Source: M1-B18 sp048264125 (GTDB lineage: Bacteria > Bacillota > Clostridia > Peptostreptococcales > Natronincolaceae). Taken from it: DNA of 64,000 bases. The number at the start of each line of letters is the position of its first letter. Positions within the stretch are counted from its first letter, which is position 1. Where the stretch lies: assembly GCA_048264125.1 (NCBI GenBank), contig JBLXDM010000002.1:310001-374000 (forward strand), in the 5' to 3' direction. The position numbers and the translations under genes are program-made. Below, piece after piece: positions 33,491 through 41,874 of this stretch. The notes under the pieces were generated by a model that saw nothing but the letters and a program-made list of their open reading frames with translations, did not search any database and was not told the origin of the DNA.

Positions 33491-35296
33491 TTACATATTG
33501 GCTAATGTAAACTTCAGCCTTGTAACCATTTCATTTACAACCTCATCCGTTGACATATTACTGCCATTTATATTTATTGTGATATTGGGTGCATTACTAG
33601 CCCCTTCAATCAAACGCTGTGACTTATCCGCTGGTATAATGGCTTCGCCGCTGCTTAAGTGTCTGATCTCCCCGCCACGTTCATGCAGGAGGGCAAGGCC
33701 TCCCCTTGAATAGGTGGTTCCCATAGCAAAGGCAGGAATTTTAGGTATATCTATGCCAAAGCTCATGCCCCCATATTTAGGCACCCAATCAGGAACTGTA
33801 AAGTTAATTTGGTTTACACCGTCTATTACCATGTTGATGAGTTCAGCCGCTGGTCTGAAAAATGATAGAACCCCTTCTAGGGCATTGTTAAAGACGTTTT
33901 TGAAAAAGGTAGATACGTTTCCATATATCGACTGGATGCTCTCCCATAGGACTAGTGCCTTTTCTTTAACGGTGTCCCAGTTCCGGTATAGTGCGACGCC
34001 AGCTATTATCAATCCTCCAATAACCATTGTAGCAATTCCAAGGCCAGAAGATAGAAATGCAGTTGCCGTTGCCAGCATATACTTCAATACAATCGTTATT
34101 GCAACATAAGAATTGTATATGATGGTGTTAATATTGGCAACCAGCATCGCTGCATTATAAAATGCCAACGCTCCAGCAACACCCCAAATAATTGGCTCAA
34201 ATATCACCCATTTATCCTTTATAAAATTGTACAATTTTATAGCTCCGTTGCATATTTCTCCAATGGAATCAACAATACTTGGCAAGCCAACATTTTTCAT
34301 CCAATCCAAGATTGGCTTAAAGAGCTTAAAAGCATTATCAAAGGTTAATCCTATGTTTTCCGCACCTGACCTAAGCTCATCGAGGATTCCCCTTACACCT
34401 TCAAAAGCAGGCATATTTTCATTAATTTTTTCCTTTATTTTTTCAAAGGCATCAAGTCCCCATATCCCTACCTCCTTCATAATTCTACCGAAGCTTTTAA
34501 TTTTTTCGGTTAAAGTATTTATCATAGGAGCATTTCTCACAATAGCCTCTTTAATTCTTTGGAAAACATTTACCGTTATGCTGTGAATATAGGGGATATA
34601 TTGTACAAACCACTTTGCCAGCCCACCTTGAAGACCTAAAACCACCATTCCAACCTCTTCTTTAACATCAGCCCATGCATTTTTCATATTTTGAATTCGT
34701 CCTATATCTGTATCTGCCATGGTTTGGCTTAAACCACCAATATTGTCATTTAGGATTTTAGCCAGAGTGCTTGCTTTATCAGATTCCTTCCCATATTTTA
34801 ATATTTCCCCTTGGGCAAAACTGAATTTCATACCTGCTTTAGCGAGGACATCTGTTTGCCCTGTCATTACAGCTGCCAGCATATTCCCTGTGTTTGCAGC
34901 ATCCTGCTGAGTTGCAGCTACCCCATGCTGTAGAGCTATCAGATCATTCATTCCCGGCAATAATGCCTTTATTGTCTCTGTCCCCAATTTATTGGTTGCC
35001 AGCTGCTTTACACCTGATAGCTGTACTTCATCACCTGTTACCCCTAATTTCTGCAGCTCATTAGCATATTTTTTAATACCCTCGATCTGTTCAGCTGTTG
35101 CTCCATTCAAGCTCTTCATTACAGTTTCCATATTCATTTCAGCAGCCATCTTGTTTTTAGCAGCTGAAATGCTATCCTTAACAAATTCTTTAGTTGCTGC
35201 TAATCCAATCTTTTCGTACTTCTTAACTAAAGCGGCTGCACCTTTTAAAAACTTATCGTATGCATTAATTTGTTTTTTTTCAATATCTGTAGACAT
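33491..35296 (-). CDS. tape measure protein (XkdO-like, module B)
   Basis: The protein of about 601 residues is rich in helices, with central hydrophobic stretches (VAGALAFYNAAMLVANINTI, IATMVIGGLIIAGVALY) and a C-terminal segment AMGTTYSRGGLALLHERGGE that recurs in phage tape measures. Length sets tail length; at the usual 0.15 nm per residue it would give about 90 nm. ATG 35296 follows GAAGG at 7 nt; a TTG at 35314 is in frame. Module A has a shorter tape measure at 46959-48425. Confidence 0.85.
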   Translation of the reverse strand: MSTDIEKKQINAYDKFLKGAAALVKKYEKIGLAATKEFVKDSISAAKNKMAAEMNMETVMKSLNGATAEQIEGIKKYANELQKLGVTGDEVQLSGVKQLATNKLGTETIKALLPGMNDLIALQHGVAATQQDAANTGNMLAAVMTGQTDVLAKAGMKFSFAQGEILKYGKESDKASTLAKILNDNIGGLSQTMADTDIGRIQNMKNAWADVKEEVGMVVLGLQGGLAKWFVQYIPYIHSITVNVFQRIKEAIVRNAPMINTLTEKIKSFGRIMKEVGIWGLDAFEKIKEKINENMPAFEGVRGILDELRSGAENIGLTFDNAFKLFKPILDWMKNVGLPSIVDSIGEICNGAIKLYNFIKDKWVIFEPIIWGVAGALAFYNAAMLVANINTIIYNSYVAITIVLKYMLATATAFLSSGLGIATMVIGGLIIAGVALYRNWDTVKEKALVLWESIQSIYGNVSTFFKNVFNNALEGVLSFFRPAAELINMVIDGVNQINFTVPDWVPKYGGMSFGIDIPKIPAFAMGTTYSRGGLALLHERGGEIRHLSSGEAIIPADKSQRLIEGASNAPNITININGSNMSTDEVVNEMVTRLKFTLANM

Positions 35297-35333
35297 CTCT
35301 TCACCTTCTTTCAAGGAAGATAAAAGAAGGAGC

Positions 35334-35501
35334 CTATTTCATGCTCCATCGCTCCTTCTCCTCTTCAAAATACAGCTCCATACTGGCTGCCATCAGCAGC
35401 CTTTCATCATAGCTTAGATTAATTAGATAATCCAGCCTGAAGCCCCTTTGCAGGTAGTGATGCAGAAAGTACATATCTCCATCACTACTTATTAGTTTTT
35501 T
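35334..35501 (-). CDS. tail chaperone frameshift extension (gpT-like), module B
   Basis: The XkdN-like gene ends with the heptamer A_AAA_AAC (35501-35495) directly before its TAA stop. A -1 slip there enters a frame that is open to the stop at 35334-35336, reading LISSDGDMYFLHHYLQRG and then YDERLLMAASMELYFEEE. This protein pattern (aromatic, RRGF-LDYL-like, acidic end) is that of second products in tail-chaperone genes, as in lambda G/GT. A free start at ATG 35474 (46 residues) lacks a convincing ribosome site. Confidence 0.75.
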   Translation of the reverse strand, partial: KKLISSDGDMYFLHHYLQRGFRLDYLINLSYDERLLMAASMELYFEEEKERWSMK

Positions 35502-35890
35502 ATATCCTTAACCGCCTTTACACTGTCGGAATATCCTGCCATCTGCAAGCAGTAGCCGGATATGCTTCCGATTTCTCCAGCTTCAAAGATTTTTTCCACG
35601 ATATCCGTTGGTTCCACACAGCCAAACTCCTCCTGCAGCTTTTCATCCTTAAGATTAGGCTCGATCACACAGTTATAAACCATGTGGAGATCCGCCTTAT
35701 CCTGAGTGGACTCATTTTGTGCAATGGAAAGGGCCTCCATGCATAGGGCCCTTGTTGGCTTCTTTACAATGATATAGGCCTCCAAGGAGGGAACATAAAT
35801 CTCCTCCCGCTGATTTTCCTTTTGCTTCAATTCTTCCTTCTTCCTTATCAGGTCTGTTACCGTTAGCTTCTTAAGATTTTTCTTTGACAT
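35492..35890 (-). CDS. tail assembly chaperone (XkdN-like)
   Basis: The 132-residue protein begins MSKKNLKKLTVTDLIRKKEEL and includes YNCVIEPNLKDEKLQEEFG and EAGEIGSISGYCLQMAGYS, which fit XkdN-type chaperones that bind the tape measure. Its last codons form the slippery site described for 35334-35501, so two products, short and frameshifted, are expected. Confidence 0.82.
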   Translation of the reverse strand: MSKKNLKKLTVTDLIRKKEELKQKENQREEIYVPSLEAYIIVKKPTRALCMEALSIAQNESTQDKADLHMVYNCVIEPNLKDEKLQEEFGCVEPTDIVEKIFEAGEIGSISGYCLQMAGYSDSVKAVKDIKN

Positions 35891-35905
35891 GACTGTAGCC
35901 TCCTA

Positions 35906-36340
35906 TTAACCTTCTATTAAATCAGGAAAATCAAAATCACTGAAGCCGAAGGGGATATCCTCCTCCACCTTTGCCTTTTGCTCAAAGGACATCAGCATTA
36001 CCTCGTTGAACCAAACATTATAGAGGACAACCCTCTGAGTTCCGAAGGCATCGGGGTCCGCCAGCTTGGCAACTATTTTAGACCTTACCTCCTGACCATC
36101 CTTAATCGCCATAGCTATTTTCTTTTGGGCCCTTGAATAAACCTTCTTCAGCTTCATGGTGCCTTCACCGCTCCAGCCCAGCACCTTGGAGTCCTTTGAC
36201 AGTGAGCCTGCCATATTTATCTCTTCTCTATCGATGGTAATCTTAGCCTCAAAGCTTTCAATATCCGCCAGCAGCTCATTATCCCACCATACGGAGCCAA
36301 AAGTGCCATTTATCAATCTTTTACCTTCTACCTTATTCAT
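35906..36340 (-). CDS. tail tube protein (XkdM/DUF2001-like, module B)
   Basis: The 144-residue protein starts MNKVEGKRLINGTFGSVWWDN and carries ITIDREEINMAGSLSKDSKV, typical for the XkdM tube protein of PBSX-like tails. It forms the inner tube pushed through the target envelope when the sheath contracts. Confidence 0.88.
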   Translation of the reverse strand: MNKVEGKRLINGTFGSVWWDNELLADIESFEAKITIDREEINMAGSLSKDSKVLGWSGEGTMKLKKVYSRAQKKIAMAIKDGQEVRSKIVAKLADPDAFGTQRVVLYNVWFNEVMLMSFEQKAKVEEDIPFGFSDFDFPDLIEG

Positions 36341-36377
36341 TTATATCATCCTCTCCACGAAATTGTATTTTGACCTT

Positions 36378-37427
36378 TTATAAAGAAATGTTAAACTTTA
36401 AGTCCTCAACTGAATCCAAGAACTTCAGGTTGCCCTTGACGAACACCTGACTTCTGAAGGCCTTCTCTTTGATCTGCTGCTCTGTAAGGTTACTGGTATT
36501 CACACCGATTCCCTCCCAGGCCAAACGCTGAGCTTCTGTATCGATAGCAACGCTGTTGTTGTAGGATGGGTCCAGAATATCCCCCTCCAGCCCCTTTAAA
36601 TATGAATTTACAGCAGTTAAAAACAGCACCTGATTATCATAGGAATTGTTGACCTTGCCTACATACTCATCCTCGAAGGTTCTGGTGATGTCCTCCTTAA
36701 TTAGATCCATTCCCTCTACTATCTTGATCTTCTTAAACTCCTCACCCTTTTCAGTAGTTGTGGTGGTTAGGGAGTTTACGCCTCTGGCGATTTTTATCTT
36801 TTCGCCGTCGTTTATTAAAATAAGCTTCCCGGCATCGATGTCTGCATTGGGATTAGCTGAATCTGAAATAGATTCCACCTCCGGTAAAACATAGTAGGTT
36901 GCAGAGCGGGTAAAGGGCAGACCTGCTAAAATCCCCGCTATTCTGCAGGTGTATTCAGCTGCTGAGTATACCTTTCCTGCTGCTGTTATGCCTGATGCTG
37001 AATAATTAATGATGGCTTCATCGTCAGCACTATGGCCTGCAACAACAGCCTTAAAGGTCTTGCCTTCATTTTGCCTGCAGCCTTTAGTCCATTGTGCTAC
37101 ATCCTCTGAGGCAGCTGCATCCGGCACCGCCAGATAATTAAAGCTCTTTGATTTTAAACGCTCCAATGCAGGATTATAGCTGGTGGCCTCTGTATCTATT
37201 CTCTCCACTATCAGCTTAGAGGGATTTCCTAAGAAGGTCTTTTTAATTAGATCTAGGCTTTCCTCAGACCAGTCCTCCTCCTTTACCTCACTTATGATTC
37301 TGTATTCCTTAGCATCAAAGGCTCCTGTGTCATCCTTTAATATAAGGGCCACTATGCCCCTTTCACTTCTTTCTACTGCATTAACTGATTTTGTTTTAAA
37401 AATAATATCAATTGTTGGTAAACCCAT
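36378..37427 (-). CDS. contractile tail sheath protein (XkdK-like, module B)
   Basis: The 349-residue protein starts MGLPTIDIIFKTKSVNAVERS and includes SAAEYTCRIAGILAGLPFTRS, RGVNSLTTTT and YVGKVNSYDN-like stretches common to XkdK-type sheath proteins. A second, distinct sheath gene is at 49470-50474, so the locus can make two sheaths. Confidence 0.9.
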   Translation of the reverse strand: MGLPTIDIIFKTKSVNAVERSERGIVALILKDDTGAFDAKEYRIISEVKEEDWSEESLDLIKKTFLGNPSKLIVERIDTEATSYNPALERLKSKSFNYLAVPDAAASEDVAQWTKGCRQNEGKTFKAVVAGHSADDEAIINYSASGITAAGKVYSAAEYTCRIAGILAGLPFTRSATYYVLPEVESISDSANPNADIDAGKLILINDGEKIKIARGVNSLTTTTTEKGEEFKKIKIVEGMDLIKEDITRTFEDEYVGKVNNSYDNQVLFLTAVNSYLKGLEGDILDPSYNNSVAIDTEAQRLAWEGIGVNTSNLTEQQIKEKAFRSQVFVKGNLKFLDSVEDLKFNISL

Positions 37428-37450
37428 TTACATCAACTTCCCTTCTTTTT

Positions 37451-37870
37451 TTATTTAAGCTTAATGTTTTGCATAAGCTCATTATCATCCGTCTCTTCTT
37501 TGGCTTCAAAATAATTAACATTGAATTCAAATTGAAAGACTCCATCCACTAGCTTGGATGAAGTCTCCAGTATTTTAATGCTTCTGTCCTCAATTTTCAT
37601 TGTCAGCTGAAACAACTCCTCCAGACCTTCTATAGCCTCCAAAGCCTCCGACATTCCAGCAGTAGTATTTGAAGGATAGATATAGATTCTGACAGTTAGG
37701 CTTCTTTCGTAATTGTAGAGCCTGTTGTTTTTGATGATGTTGTCCAGTTCGATGTATATTGAGGTTGCTTCGAGTGCTTCTGTTGGTTTTTGAGGCAGTA
37801 GCTGTAGTTGAGGAAGGCCGATGGTGACTACTTCCTCAACTGTTTGTTTGATTTTTTTTAGGGTGATCAT
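37451..37870 (-). CDS. tail terminator-like protein (module B)
   Basis: The 139-residue protein starts MITLKKIKQTVEEVVT at ATG 37870 with GGAGGG 9 nt upstream. It resembles small minor tail/terminator proteins (DUF6838-type) that precede the sheath gene in PBSX-like loci: IYIELDNIIKNNRLYNYERSL and FQFEFNVNYFEA. It would cap the tail tube. An in-frame extension to 37906 lacks a site. Confidence 0.7.
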   Translation of the reverse strand: MITLKKIKQTVEEVVTIGLPQLQLLPQKPTEALEATSIYIELDNIIKNNRLYNYERSLTVRIYIYPSNTTAGMSEALEAIEGLEELFQLTMKIEDRSIKILETSSKLVDGVFQFEFNVNYFEAKEETDDNELMQNIKLK

Positions 37871-38196
37871 TGGTTTTTTCCCTCCGTGTTTTTGAATAAG
37901 GACCATTCTTTGTTAGATATAATTGGATGTAATGGCATAAAAAGAACACCTGGTCGGTGTTGTGTCGTAATAATATCTTTTGTTGATTTTAGAATTTCAT
38001 TAATACCTTCAATAGCCAACTCAAGCTTACTTGTTTTTCTATAGTGCCTCTCGTCGTTTTCTTTAAGCTGACTAATTTAGTGCTTAATTCTTTCTTCTAA
38101 TTTTACCATTGTATCTTTGATTCCCTCGACTTCCCTGATTATCAAAGCAATCTCTACTTCCTTTGTACATATTTTATGCTTATCCAGTATACCCAC
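37867..38196 (-). pseudogene. decayed coiled-coil protein with an in-frame stop
   Basis: One frame reads GILDKHKICTKEVEIALI, then DTMVKLEERIKH, a TAA stop near 38083, then ISQLKENDERHYRKTSKLEL and IEGINEILKSTKDI, ending in TGA at 37867 (overlapping the next ATG as ATGA). Codon pattern and coiled-coil character continue across the stop, so this looks like one gene broken by a nonsense mutation. It resembles small XhlA-type helical phage proteins. GTG 38196 is a possible start. Confidence 0.6.
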
Positions 38197-38220
38197 CCTT
38201 TTCTTTGACAGCTTAACTTT

Positions 38221-39288
38221 TTATAATATGAAAATTGTACTTTGTCTTAAGAAATAAAAATAAATTGTCAAAACAATTACTTGACTTACAACAACTTTAC
38301 CACCTATTTTAAATAAGGTTTTTTGTGGAAGTCCATAGCTTGAAGCTATTGCCAAACAGCTATTAGCAAAAATTGTCATAAAAGATAAATCTATAGCTTT
38401 CACTGCAAGGGTAAATAACCACAGGTTCTCTGTTGAGATCGTAAAAGGTAACGCTATAGTGGTGATAGCAGTATTAGTTAATATGTTGGTTAGTCCTGCT
38501 AATACACTAGTTATAAATAGAGTTTCGAGAAATGAATACTCTCTTGCTAGGTCTATTAAAATATTTCCTTTTGCCCAGGTATTAATATAATTGCCAAGTA
38601 TAAATGCACTACTCCAAATATAGATTGCTTTAAAAGGCAGTTTAATAAATTCTTCCTTACCTAATAAACATATGAAGATCAATGCTATAGCAATGCAAAT
38701 TATATAGTATTCTGTGCCTTTTAAAAATACTAATGTCACTGCAATTATTATCAACAATGACTGTAAGCAAAACAATGGATTTATGTTGATATCTTTTTTA
38801 GGTAGTCTCCTTGCTATTCCACTATCATATGTTTTGTATAATATAAATCCTGTCGCTATTATTCCCATCAACGTCGGCAATAAAAATAATTTAAACCATA
38901 ATCCAATAGTAACGTCTACTTTTAAAATGCTTTCTAGTAAACTTCTTGAAATAATATTGTCCCCACCACCTAAAAACGTAAAATCACTACCAGCACTAAT
39001 TCCAAAAGCTACTGTCAAAATCATAGACATCTTGTCTATTCCTCTTTCTTCAGCATAAATCAATGCCATCGGTATTAATATCGTAGCTATAGTCATATCA
39101 GTTGTAATTCCAGTCATGACAGAAGCAAAACCAAACCATGCTAGTAATACTAATTTTGAATTTCTTATTCTATCAAATGGGTGTGTAGCTAACTGTAGTA
39201 ATCCTATTTTATTAGCTGATAATATTACAAGCATTAAGCTAAACATTAAAGCTATATTGATAATTAATTTTGGAAGCATATTAATCAT
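38221..39288 (-). CDS. polytopic transporter of the SLC13/ArsB-like ion transporter superfamily
   Basis: The 355-residue protein has about nine hydrophobic helices. Features such as GISAGSDFTFLGGGDNIISRS and LTNTAITTIALPF resemble the hairpin/unwound regions of divalent-anion or arsenite-type transporters. The start ATG 39288 overlaps the radical SAM stop as ATGA, so the two are coupled. The DNA is clearly more AT-rich than the tail genes on both sides, suggesting separate acquisition. A membrane transporter inside a tail locus is unusual. Substrate unknown. Confidence 0.6.
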   Translation of the reverse strand: MINMLPKLIINIALMFSLMLVILSANKIGLLQLATHPFDRIRNSKLVLLAWFGFASVMTGITTDMTIATILIPMALIYAEERGIDKMSMILTVAFGISAGSDFTFLGGGDNIISRSLLESILKVDVTIGLWFKLFLLPTLMGIIATGFILYKTYDSGIARRLPKKDININPLFCLQSLLIIIAVTLVFLKGTEYYIICIAIALIFICLLGKEEFIKLPFKAIYIWSSAFILGNYINTWAKGNILIDLAREYSFLETLFITSVLAGLTNILTNTAITTIALPFTISTENLWLFTLAVKAIDLSFMTIFANSCLAIASSYGLPQKTLFKIGGKVVVSQVIVLTIYFYFLRQSTIFIL

Positions 39289-40118
39289 ATATCTTCTACT
39301 CCTTCTGTATAGTAGCAAGTTACTCCTTGCAGCATTCTTAGCATTCTCATTCTTGTTTTTACTTCATCAAAATTATTTATATGACCAAACTTATATTTAG
39401 CTAAATTAGGGCAAGGTATGATATTACCATTAAAATCAAATGATAAATTTGAACCTTTTGCACTACTAAGTAAATTATTACATTTAGTAGTAATACTTCT
39501 ACATGGTATATCTTTACTTTTAAGTTTATTTATTACTTGATCACGGTTTATATTTTGAGTTTCATTTAATTCTTCTGCTCTACCAGAAGAACTTACAAAT
39601 TGTACACGCTGAAAAACTTTTAATTCTTCATTTACGAATTTACTAAGTTCTACAATTCGTTCAATATCATCATCGCATATAACAGTAGCTACTATAACTT
39701 CAAAACCTTTATCCCTATAAATTTTAATAAATTCAACTGCTTTATCAAACACCCCTTTACCTCTAATATTATCATGACAATCTCTCATTCCATCTAAACT
39801 TACTTGAAAAGTGATATTTTCTTTAGAGAAATCTTTAAAAGGAAATTCAAAGGTACCGTTAGTATTAAGTTGTACTTTAATATTATTTTCTAAGCAAAAA
39901 TCTAAAACAGATTTAGTCTTAGAATACACTAACGGATGAAGAGGTTCTCCGCCAGATATTTTGATATTTTTTAAATCAGGCAGCTTTCTAAACAGAGATA
40001 CTAATTCTTCAGTAGTAACTTCTTTATCTAACGTGGCTAAAGAGCTAGATGAAGAACAACAATGAGGACATTTCAAATTACATAATTGAGATATAAGCAT
40101 AGTTATACTTGTTATCAT
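39285..40118 (-). CDS. radical SAM protein with SPASM-like C-terminus
   Basis: The 277-residue protein has CxxxCxxC at C13, C17, C20 (QLCNLKCPHCC), the SAM-binding KISGGEP motif, and a later cysteine set (CRSITTKC, then IIPCPNL) that resembles a short SPASM/twitch domain. Such enzymes modify peptides or proteins by radical chemistry. It begins 7 nt after the tail-tip protein gene and overlaps the transporter gene. No obvious precursor peptide is seen, so the tail-tip protein or a small ORF nearby could be its target. That is inference. Confidence 0.75.
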   Translation of the reverse strand: MITSITMLISQLCNLKCPHCCSSSSSLATLDKEVTTEELVSLFRKLPDLKNIKISGGEPLHPLVYSKTKSVLDFCLENNIKVQLNTNGTFEFPFKDFSKENITFQVSLDGMRDCHDNIRGKGVFDKAVEFIKIYRDKGFEVIVATVICDDDIERIVELSKFVNEELKVFQRVQFVSSSGRAEELNETQNINRDQVINKLKSKDIPCRSITTKCNNLLSSAKGSNLSFDFNGNIIPCPNLAKYKFGHINNFDEVKTRMRMLRMLQGVTCYYTEGVEDI

Positions 40119-40124
40119 TATTCA

Positions 40125-41117
40125 TTACCATCCACTGTGAGGCTTTACAACTATAGCACTAATTGAAGTAATATTAGTAGTTATTTGCCCCGTTATCTTT
40201 ACTCTACATTTACTTCTTATCTTTTGCATTCTCCACATTTGATATTGCATAAGATTTGTTGTTAAATGCCAAGTATGTGTTTGATACCCAGAACAACCAC
40301 AACCATCTGAGTAATAAGTATCAAAAGCCGCTGTATGAAGTATATTATTTGCTTCATCAACTATTTGAAGCTCACCTTTGCCTTTGAGAGTTAATGTTAA
40401 TTGTCTTAATCCATTAAAATCATGTAGCTCTGAAGTATAAGTGGCTCCAGCAGTTATAGTTCTAGAACCACTTACTATAACTGTATGAGAAGGTTTAAGC
40501 ATTAACATTTGATATATTGTTGATTGACCTCCCCAATAAGAGTCGCCACGGCAACAATCTTCATCATAATTAGATCTACCTCTAATATCAATAATAATAT
40601 CACCTTGATGGTTGAGTACGCTTGAATTAAATGCATACAAGCTATTCATGGGTGAGTGCGTAGCACCACTATAACCAGTGTTATAACTATGCGTTTGAAG
40701 TATACTTAAGTCGGAAGCTTTGCGAATATATAAATAAGCAAATGCGCTACCAAATCCTTGAAAATGGCCTGTAAACATTAAGTGAGTGAATCCTGAAGCA
40801 TTAACATTAAATCTCATATATCCATATACACTTTCATTATAACAACAGTAAAACTGTAGCCTTGCATAAGTTGACATATCTAAAAATCTTAAAGAGTTAC
40901 CCAAAGGTATACCATCAGCACCAGCTATTATAGGTGTGCCCTTAAACCCAAAGTCATATAATACTCCCTCAGATAGTGGATCGTAATTTACCCAACCTTC
41001 TCGCCAAGTACCACTTATGTTAGGACTTATAGAATCTACCTCTCTCCATACTCCATTAATATTTACCCATGAACCATCGATTTTTCGCCAAGTACCACCT
41101 ACATTAATATGAGACAT
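40125..41117 (-). CDS. tail-tip/fibre protein with W-rich N-terminal repeats (module A)
   Basis: The 330-residue protein starts with short repeats (VGGTWRKIDGSWVNINGVWRE, ISGTWREGW) like those in minor tail-tip proteins of Firmicute phages. The rest is beta-rich, with cysteine pairs (YCCYNES, DEDCCRGDSYWGG, DGCGCSGYQ). It probably contacts the target surface. The next gene is a radical SAM enzyme. Base composition is AT-rich here as well. Confidence 0.65.
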   Translation of the reverse strand: MSHINVGGTWRKIDGSWVNINGVWREVDSISPNISGTWREGWVNYDPLSEGVLYDFGFKGTPIIAGADGIPLGNSLRFLDMSTYARLQFYCCYNESVYGYMRFNVNASGFTHLMFTGHFQGFGSAFAYLYIRKASDLSILQTHSYNTGYSGATHSPMNSLYAFNSSVLNHQGDIIIDIRGRSNYDEDCCRGDSYWGGQSTIYQMLMLKPSHTVIVSGSRTITAGATYTSELHDFNGLRQLTLTLKGKGELQIVDEANNILHTAAFDTYYSDGCGCSGYQTHTWHLTTNLMQYQMWRMQKIRSKCRVKITGQITTNITSISAIVVKPHSGW

Positions 41118-41120
41118 ATA

Positions 41121-41222
41121 TTACACCTCCAATAAGGCTATTACCTGTCCTTTCCACTTTGTAGGTACTTGCTCGACAGTCCATAAACCTTCTTTTATTA
41201 AGTCAGCATATATTTTAGCCAT
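41121..41222 (-). CDS. CD1375/XkdX-like small phage protein
   Basis: The 33-residue protein reads MAKIYADLIKEGLWTVEQVP and then KWKGQVIALLEV. The pattern (GLWT, start MAK-YA-LI) matches the small CD1375-type proteins at the end of clostridial tail operons. It overlaps the preceding stop by 8 bp; GGAGAGG lies upstream of its ATG. It plays the part in module A that the 26621-26758 gene plays in module B. Confidence 0.78.
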   Translation of the reverse strand: MAKIYADLIKEGLWTVEQVPTKWKGQVIALLEV

Positions 41223-41862
41223 TAATATCCTCTCCTTTTAATAAGATACCAGCCAGCTCTACTAATGCTAGCTTGATATCAATATTATCTTGTAAAATTT
41301 GTTGAAGGACTGTCTCAATTGTGTTCGACTCGTTAATATTTTTAGTTGGTATATCATTCACTATAAGGTGAATAGTTAAAGTTTCTTGAATGTCTTCACA
41401 TTTTGCAGTTACATGAATTTGGTCTTCTGGTTTATCGGGTTTAGATACTAAAACTTCACCGTTAGTAGCACCCTCCCAAATAACTTCTCCTAGATAAATA
41501 TTATTATATTGATCTCTAACTTCTGCATTAAGTGTTATAATTCTTTCAGGGTCGCCCTCTTCGAAAAATGCACAATTGTCTCCCTTAATTATAATCTTAT
41601 TTGCCTTTGGTTCTTCGGGTATGAAACCTATGCCATCTACATTTAGAGGTGCAAGAATGGATGGATAACCTCCCAATTCTACTACTTTCTTTTCATAGTC
41701 TAAAGAATGCTTTATTACTTTATACAACTCCATGTATTTTTGTTCTTCACTCAAACCTTCTATAGTTTCTTTACCTATGGAACCATAAACTAATATATTA
41801 TCATACACAAATCCTGCTGAAATGTCTGTATTCGTTTCTTTGTATTCTATAATTGTATACAT
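41215..41862 (-). CDS. hypothetical tail-associated protein with an Ig-like domain
   Basis: The 215-residue protein starts MYTIIEYKETNTDISAGFVYD. The middle part (residues 85-170: ITLNAEVRDQYNNIYLGEVIWEG, VTAKCEDIQETLTIHLIV) resembles bacterial Ig-like (Big) beta-sandwich domains that bind carbohydrates. It lies between the fibre gene and CD1375-like gene. The function is likely structural or host-binding. Confidence 0.55.
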   Translation of the reverse strand: MYTIIEYKETNTDISAGFVYDNILVYGSIGKETIEGLSEEQKYMELYKVIKHSLDYEKKVVELGGYPSILAPLNVDGIGFIPEEPKANKIIIKGDNCAFFEEGDPERIITLNAEVRDQYNNIYLGEVIWEGATNGEVLVSKPDKPEDQIHVTAKCEDIQETLTIHLIVNDIPTKNINESNTIETVLQQILQDNIDIKLALVELAGILLKGEDING

Positions 41863-41874
41863 TTGAATCCCCCC

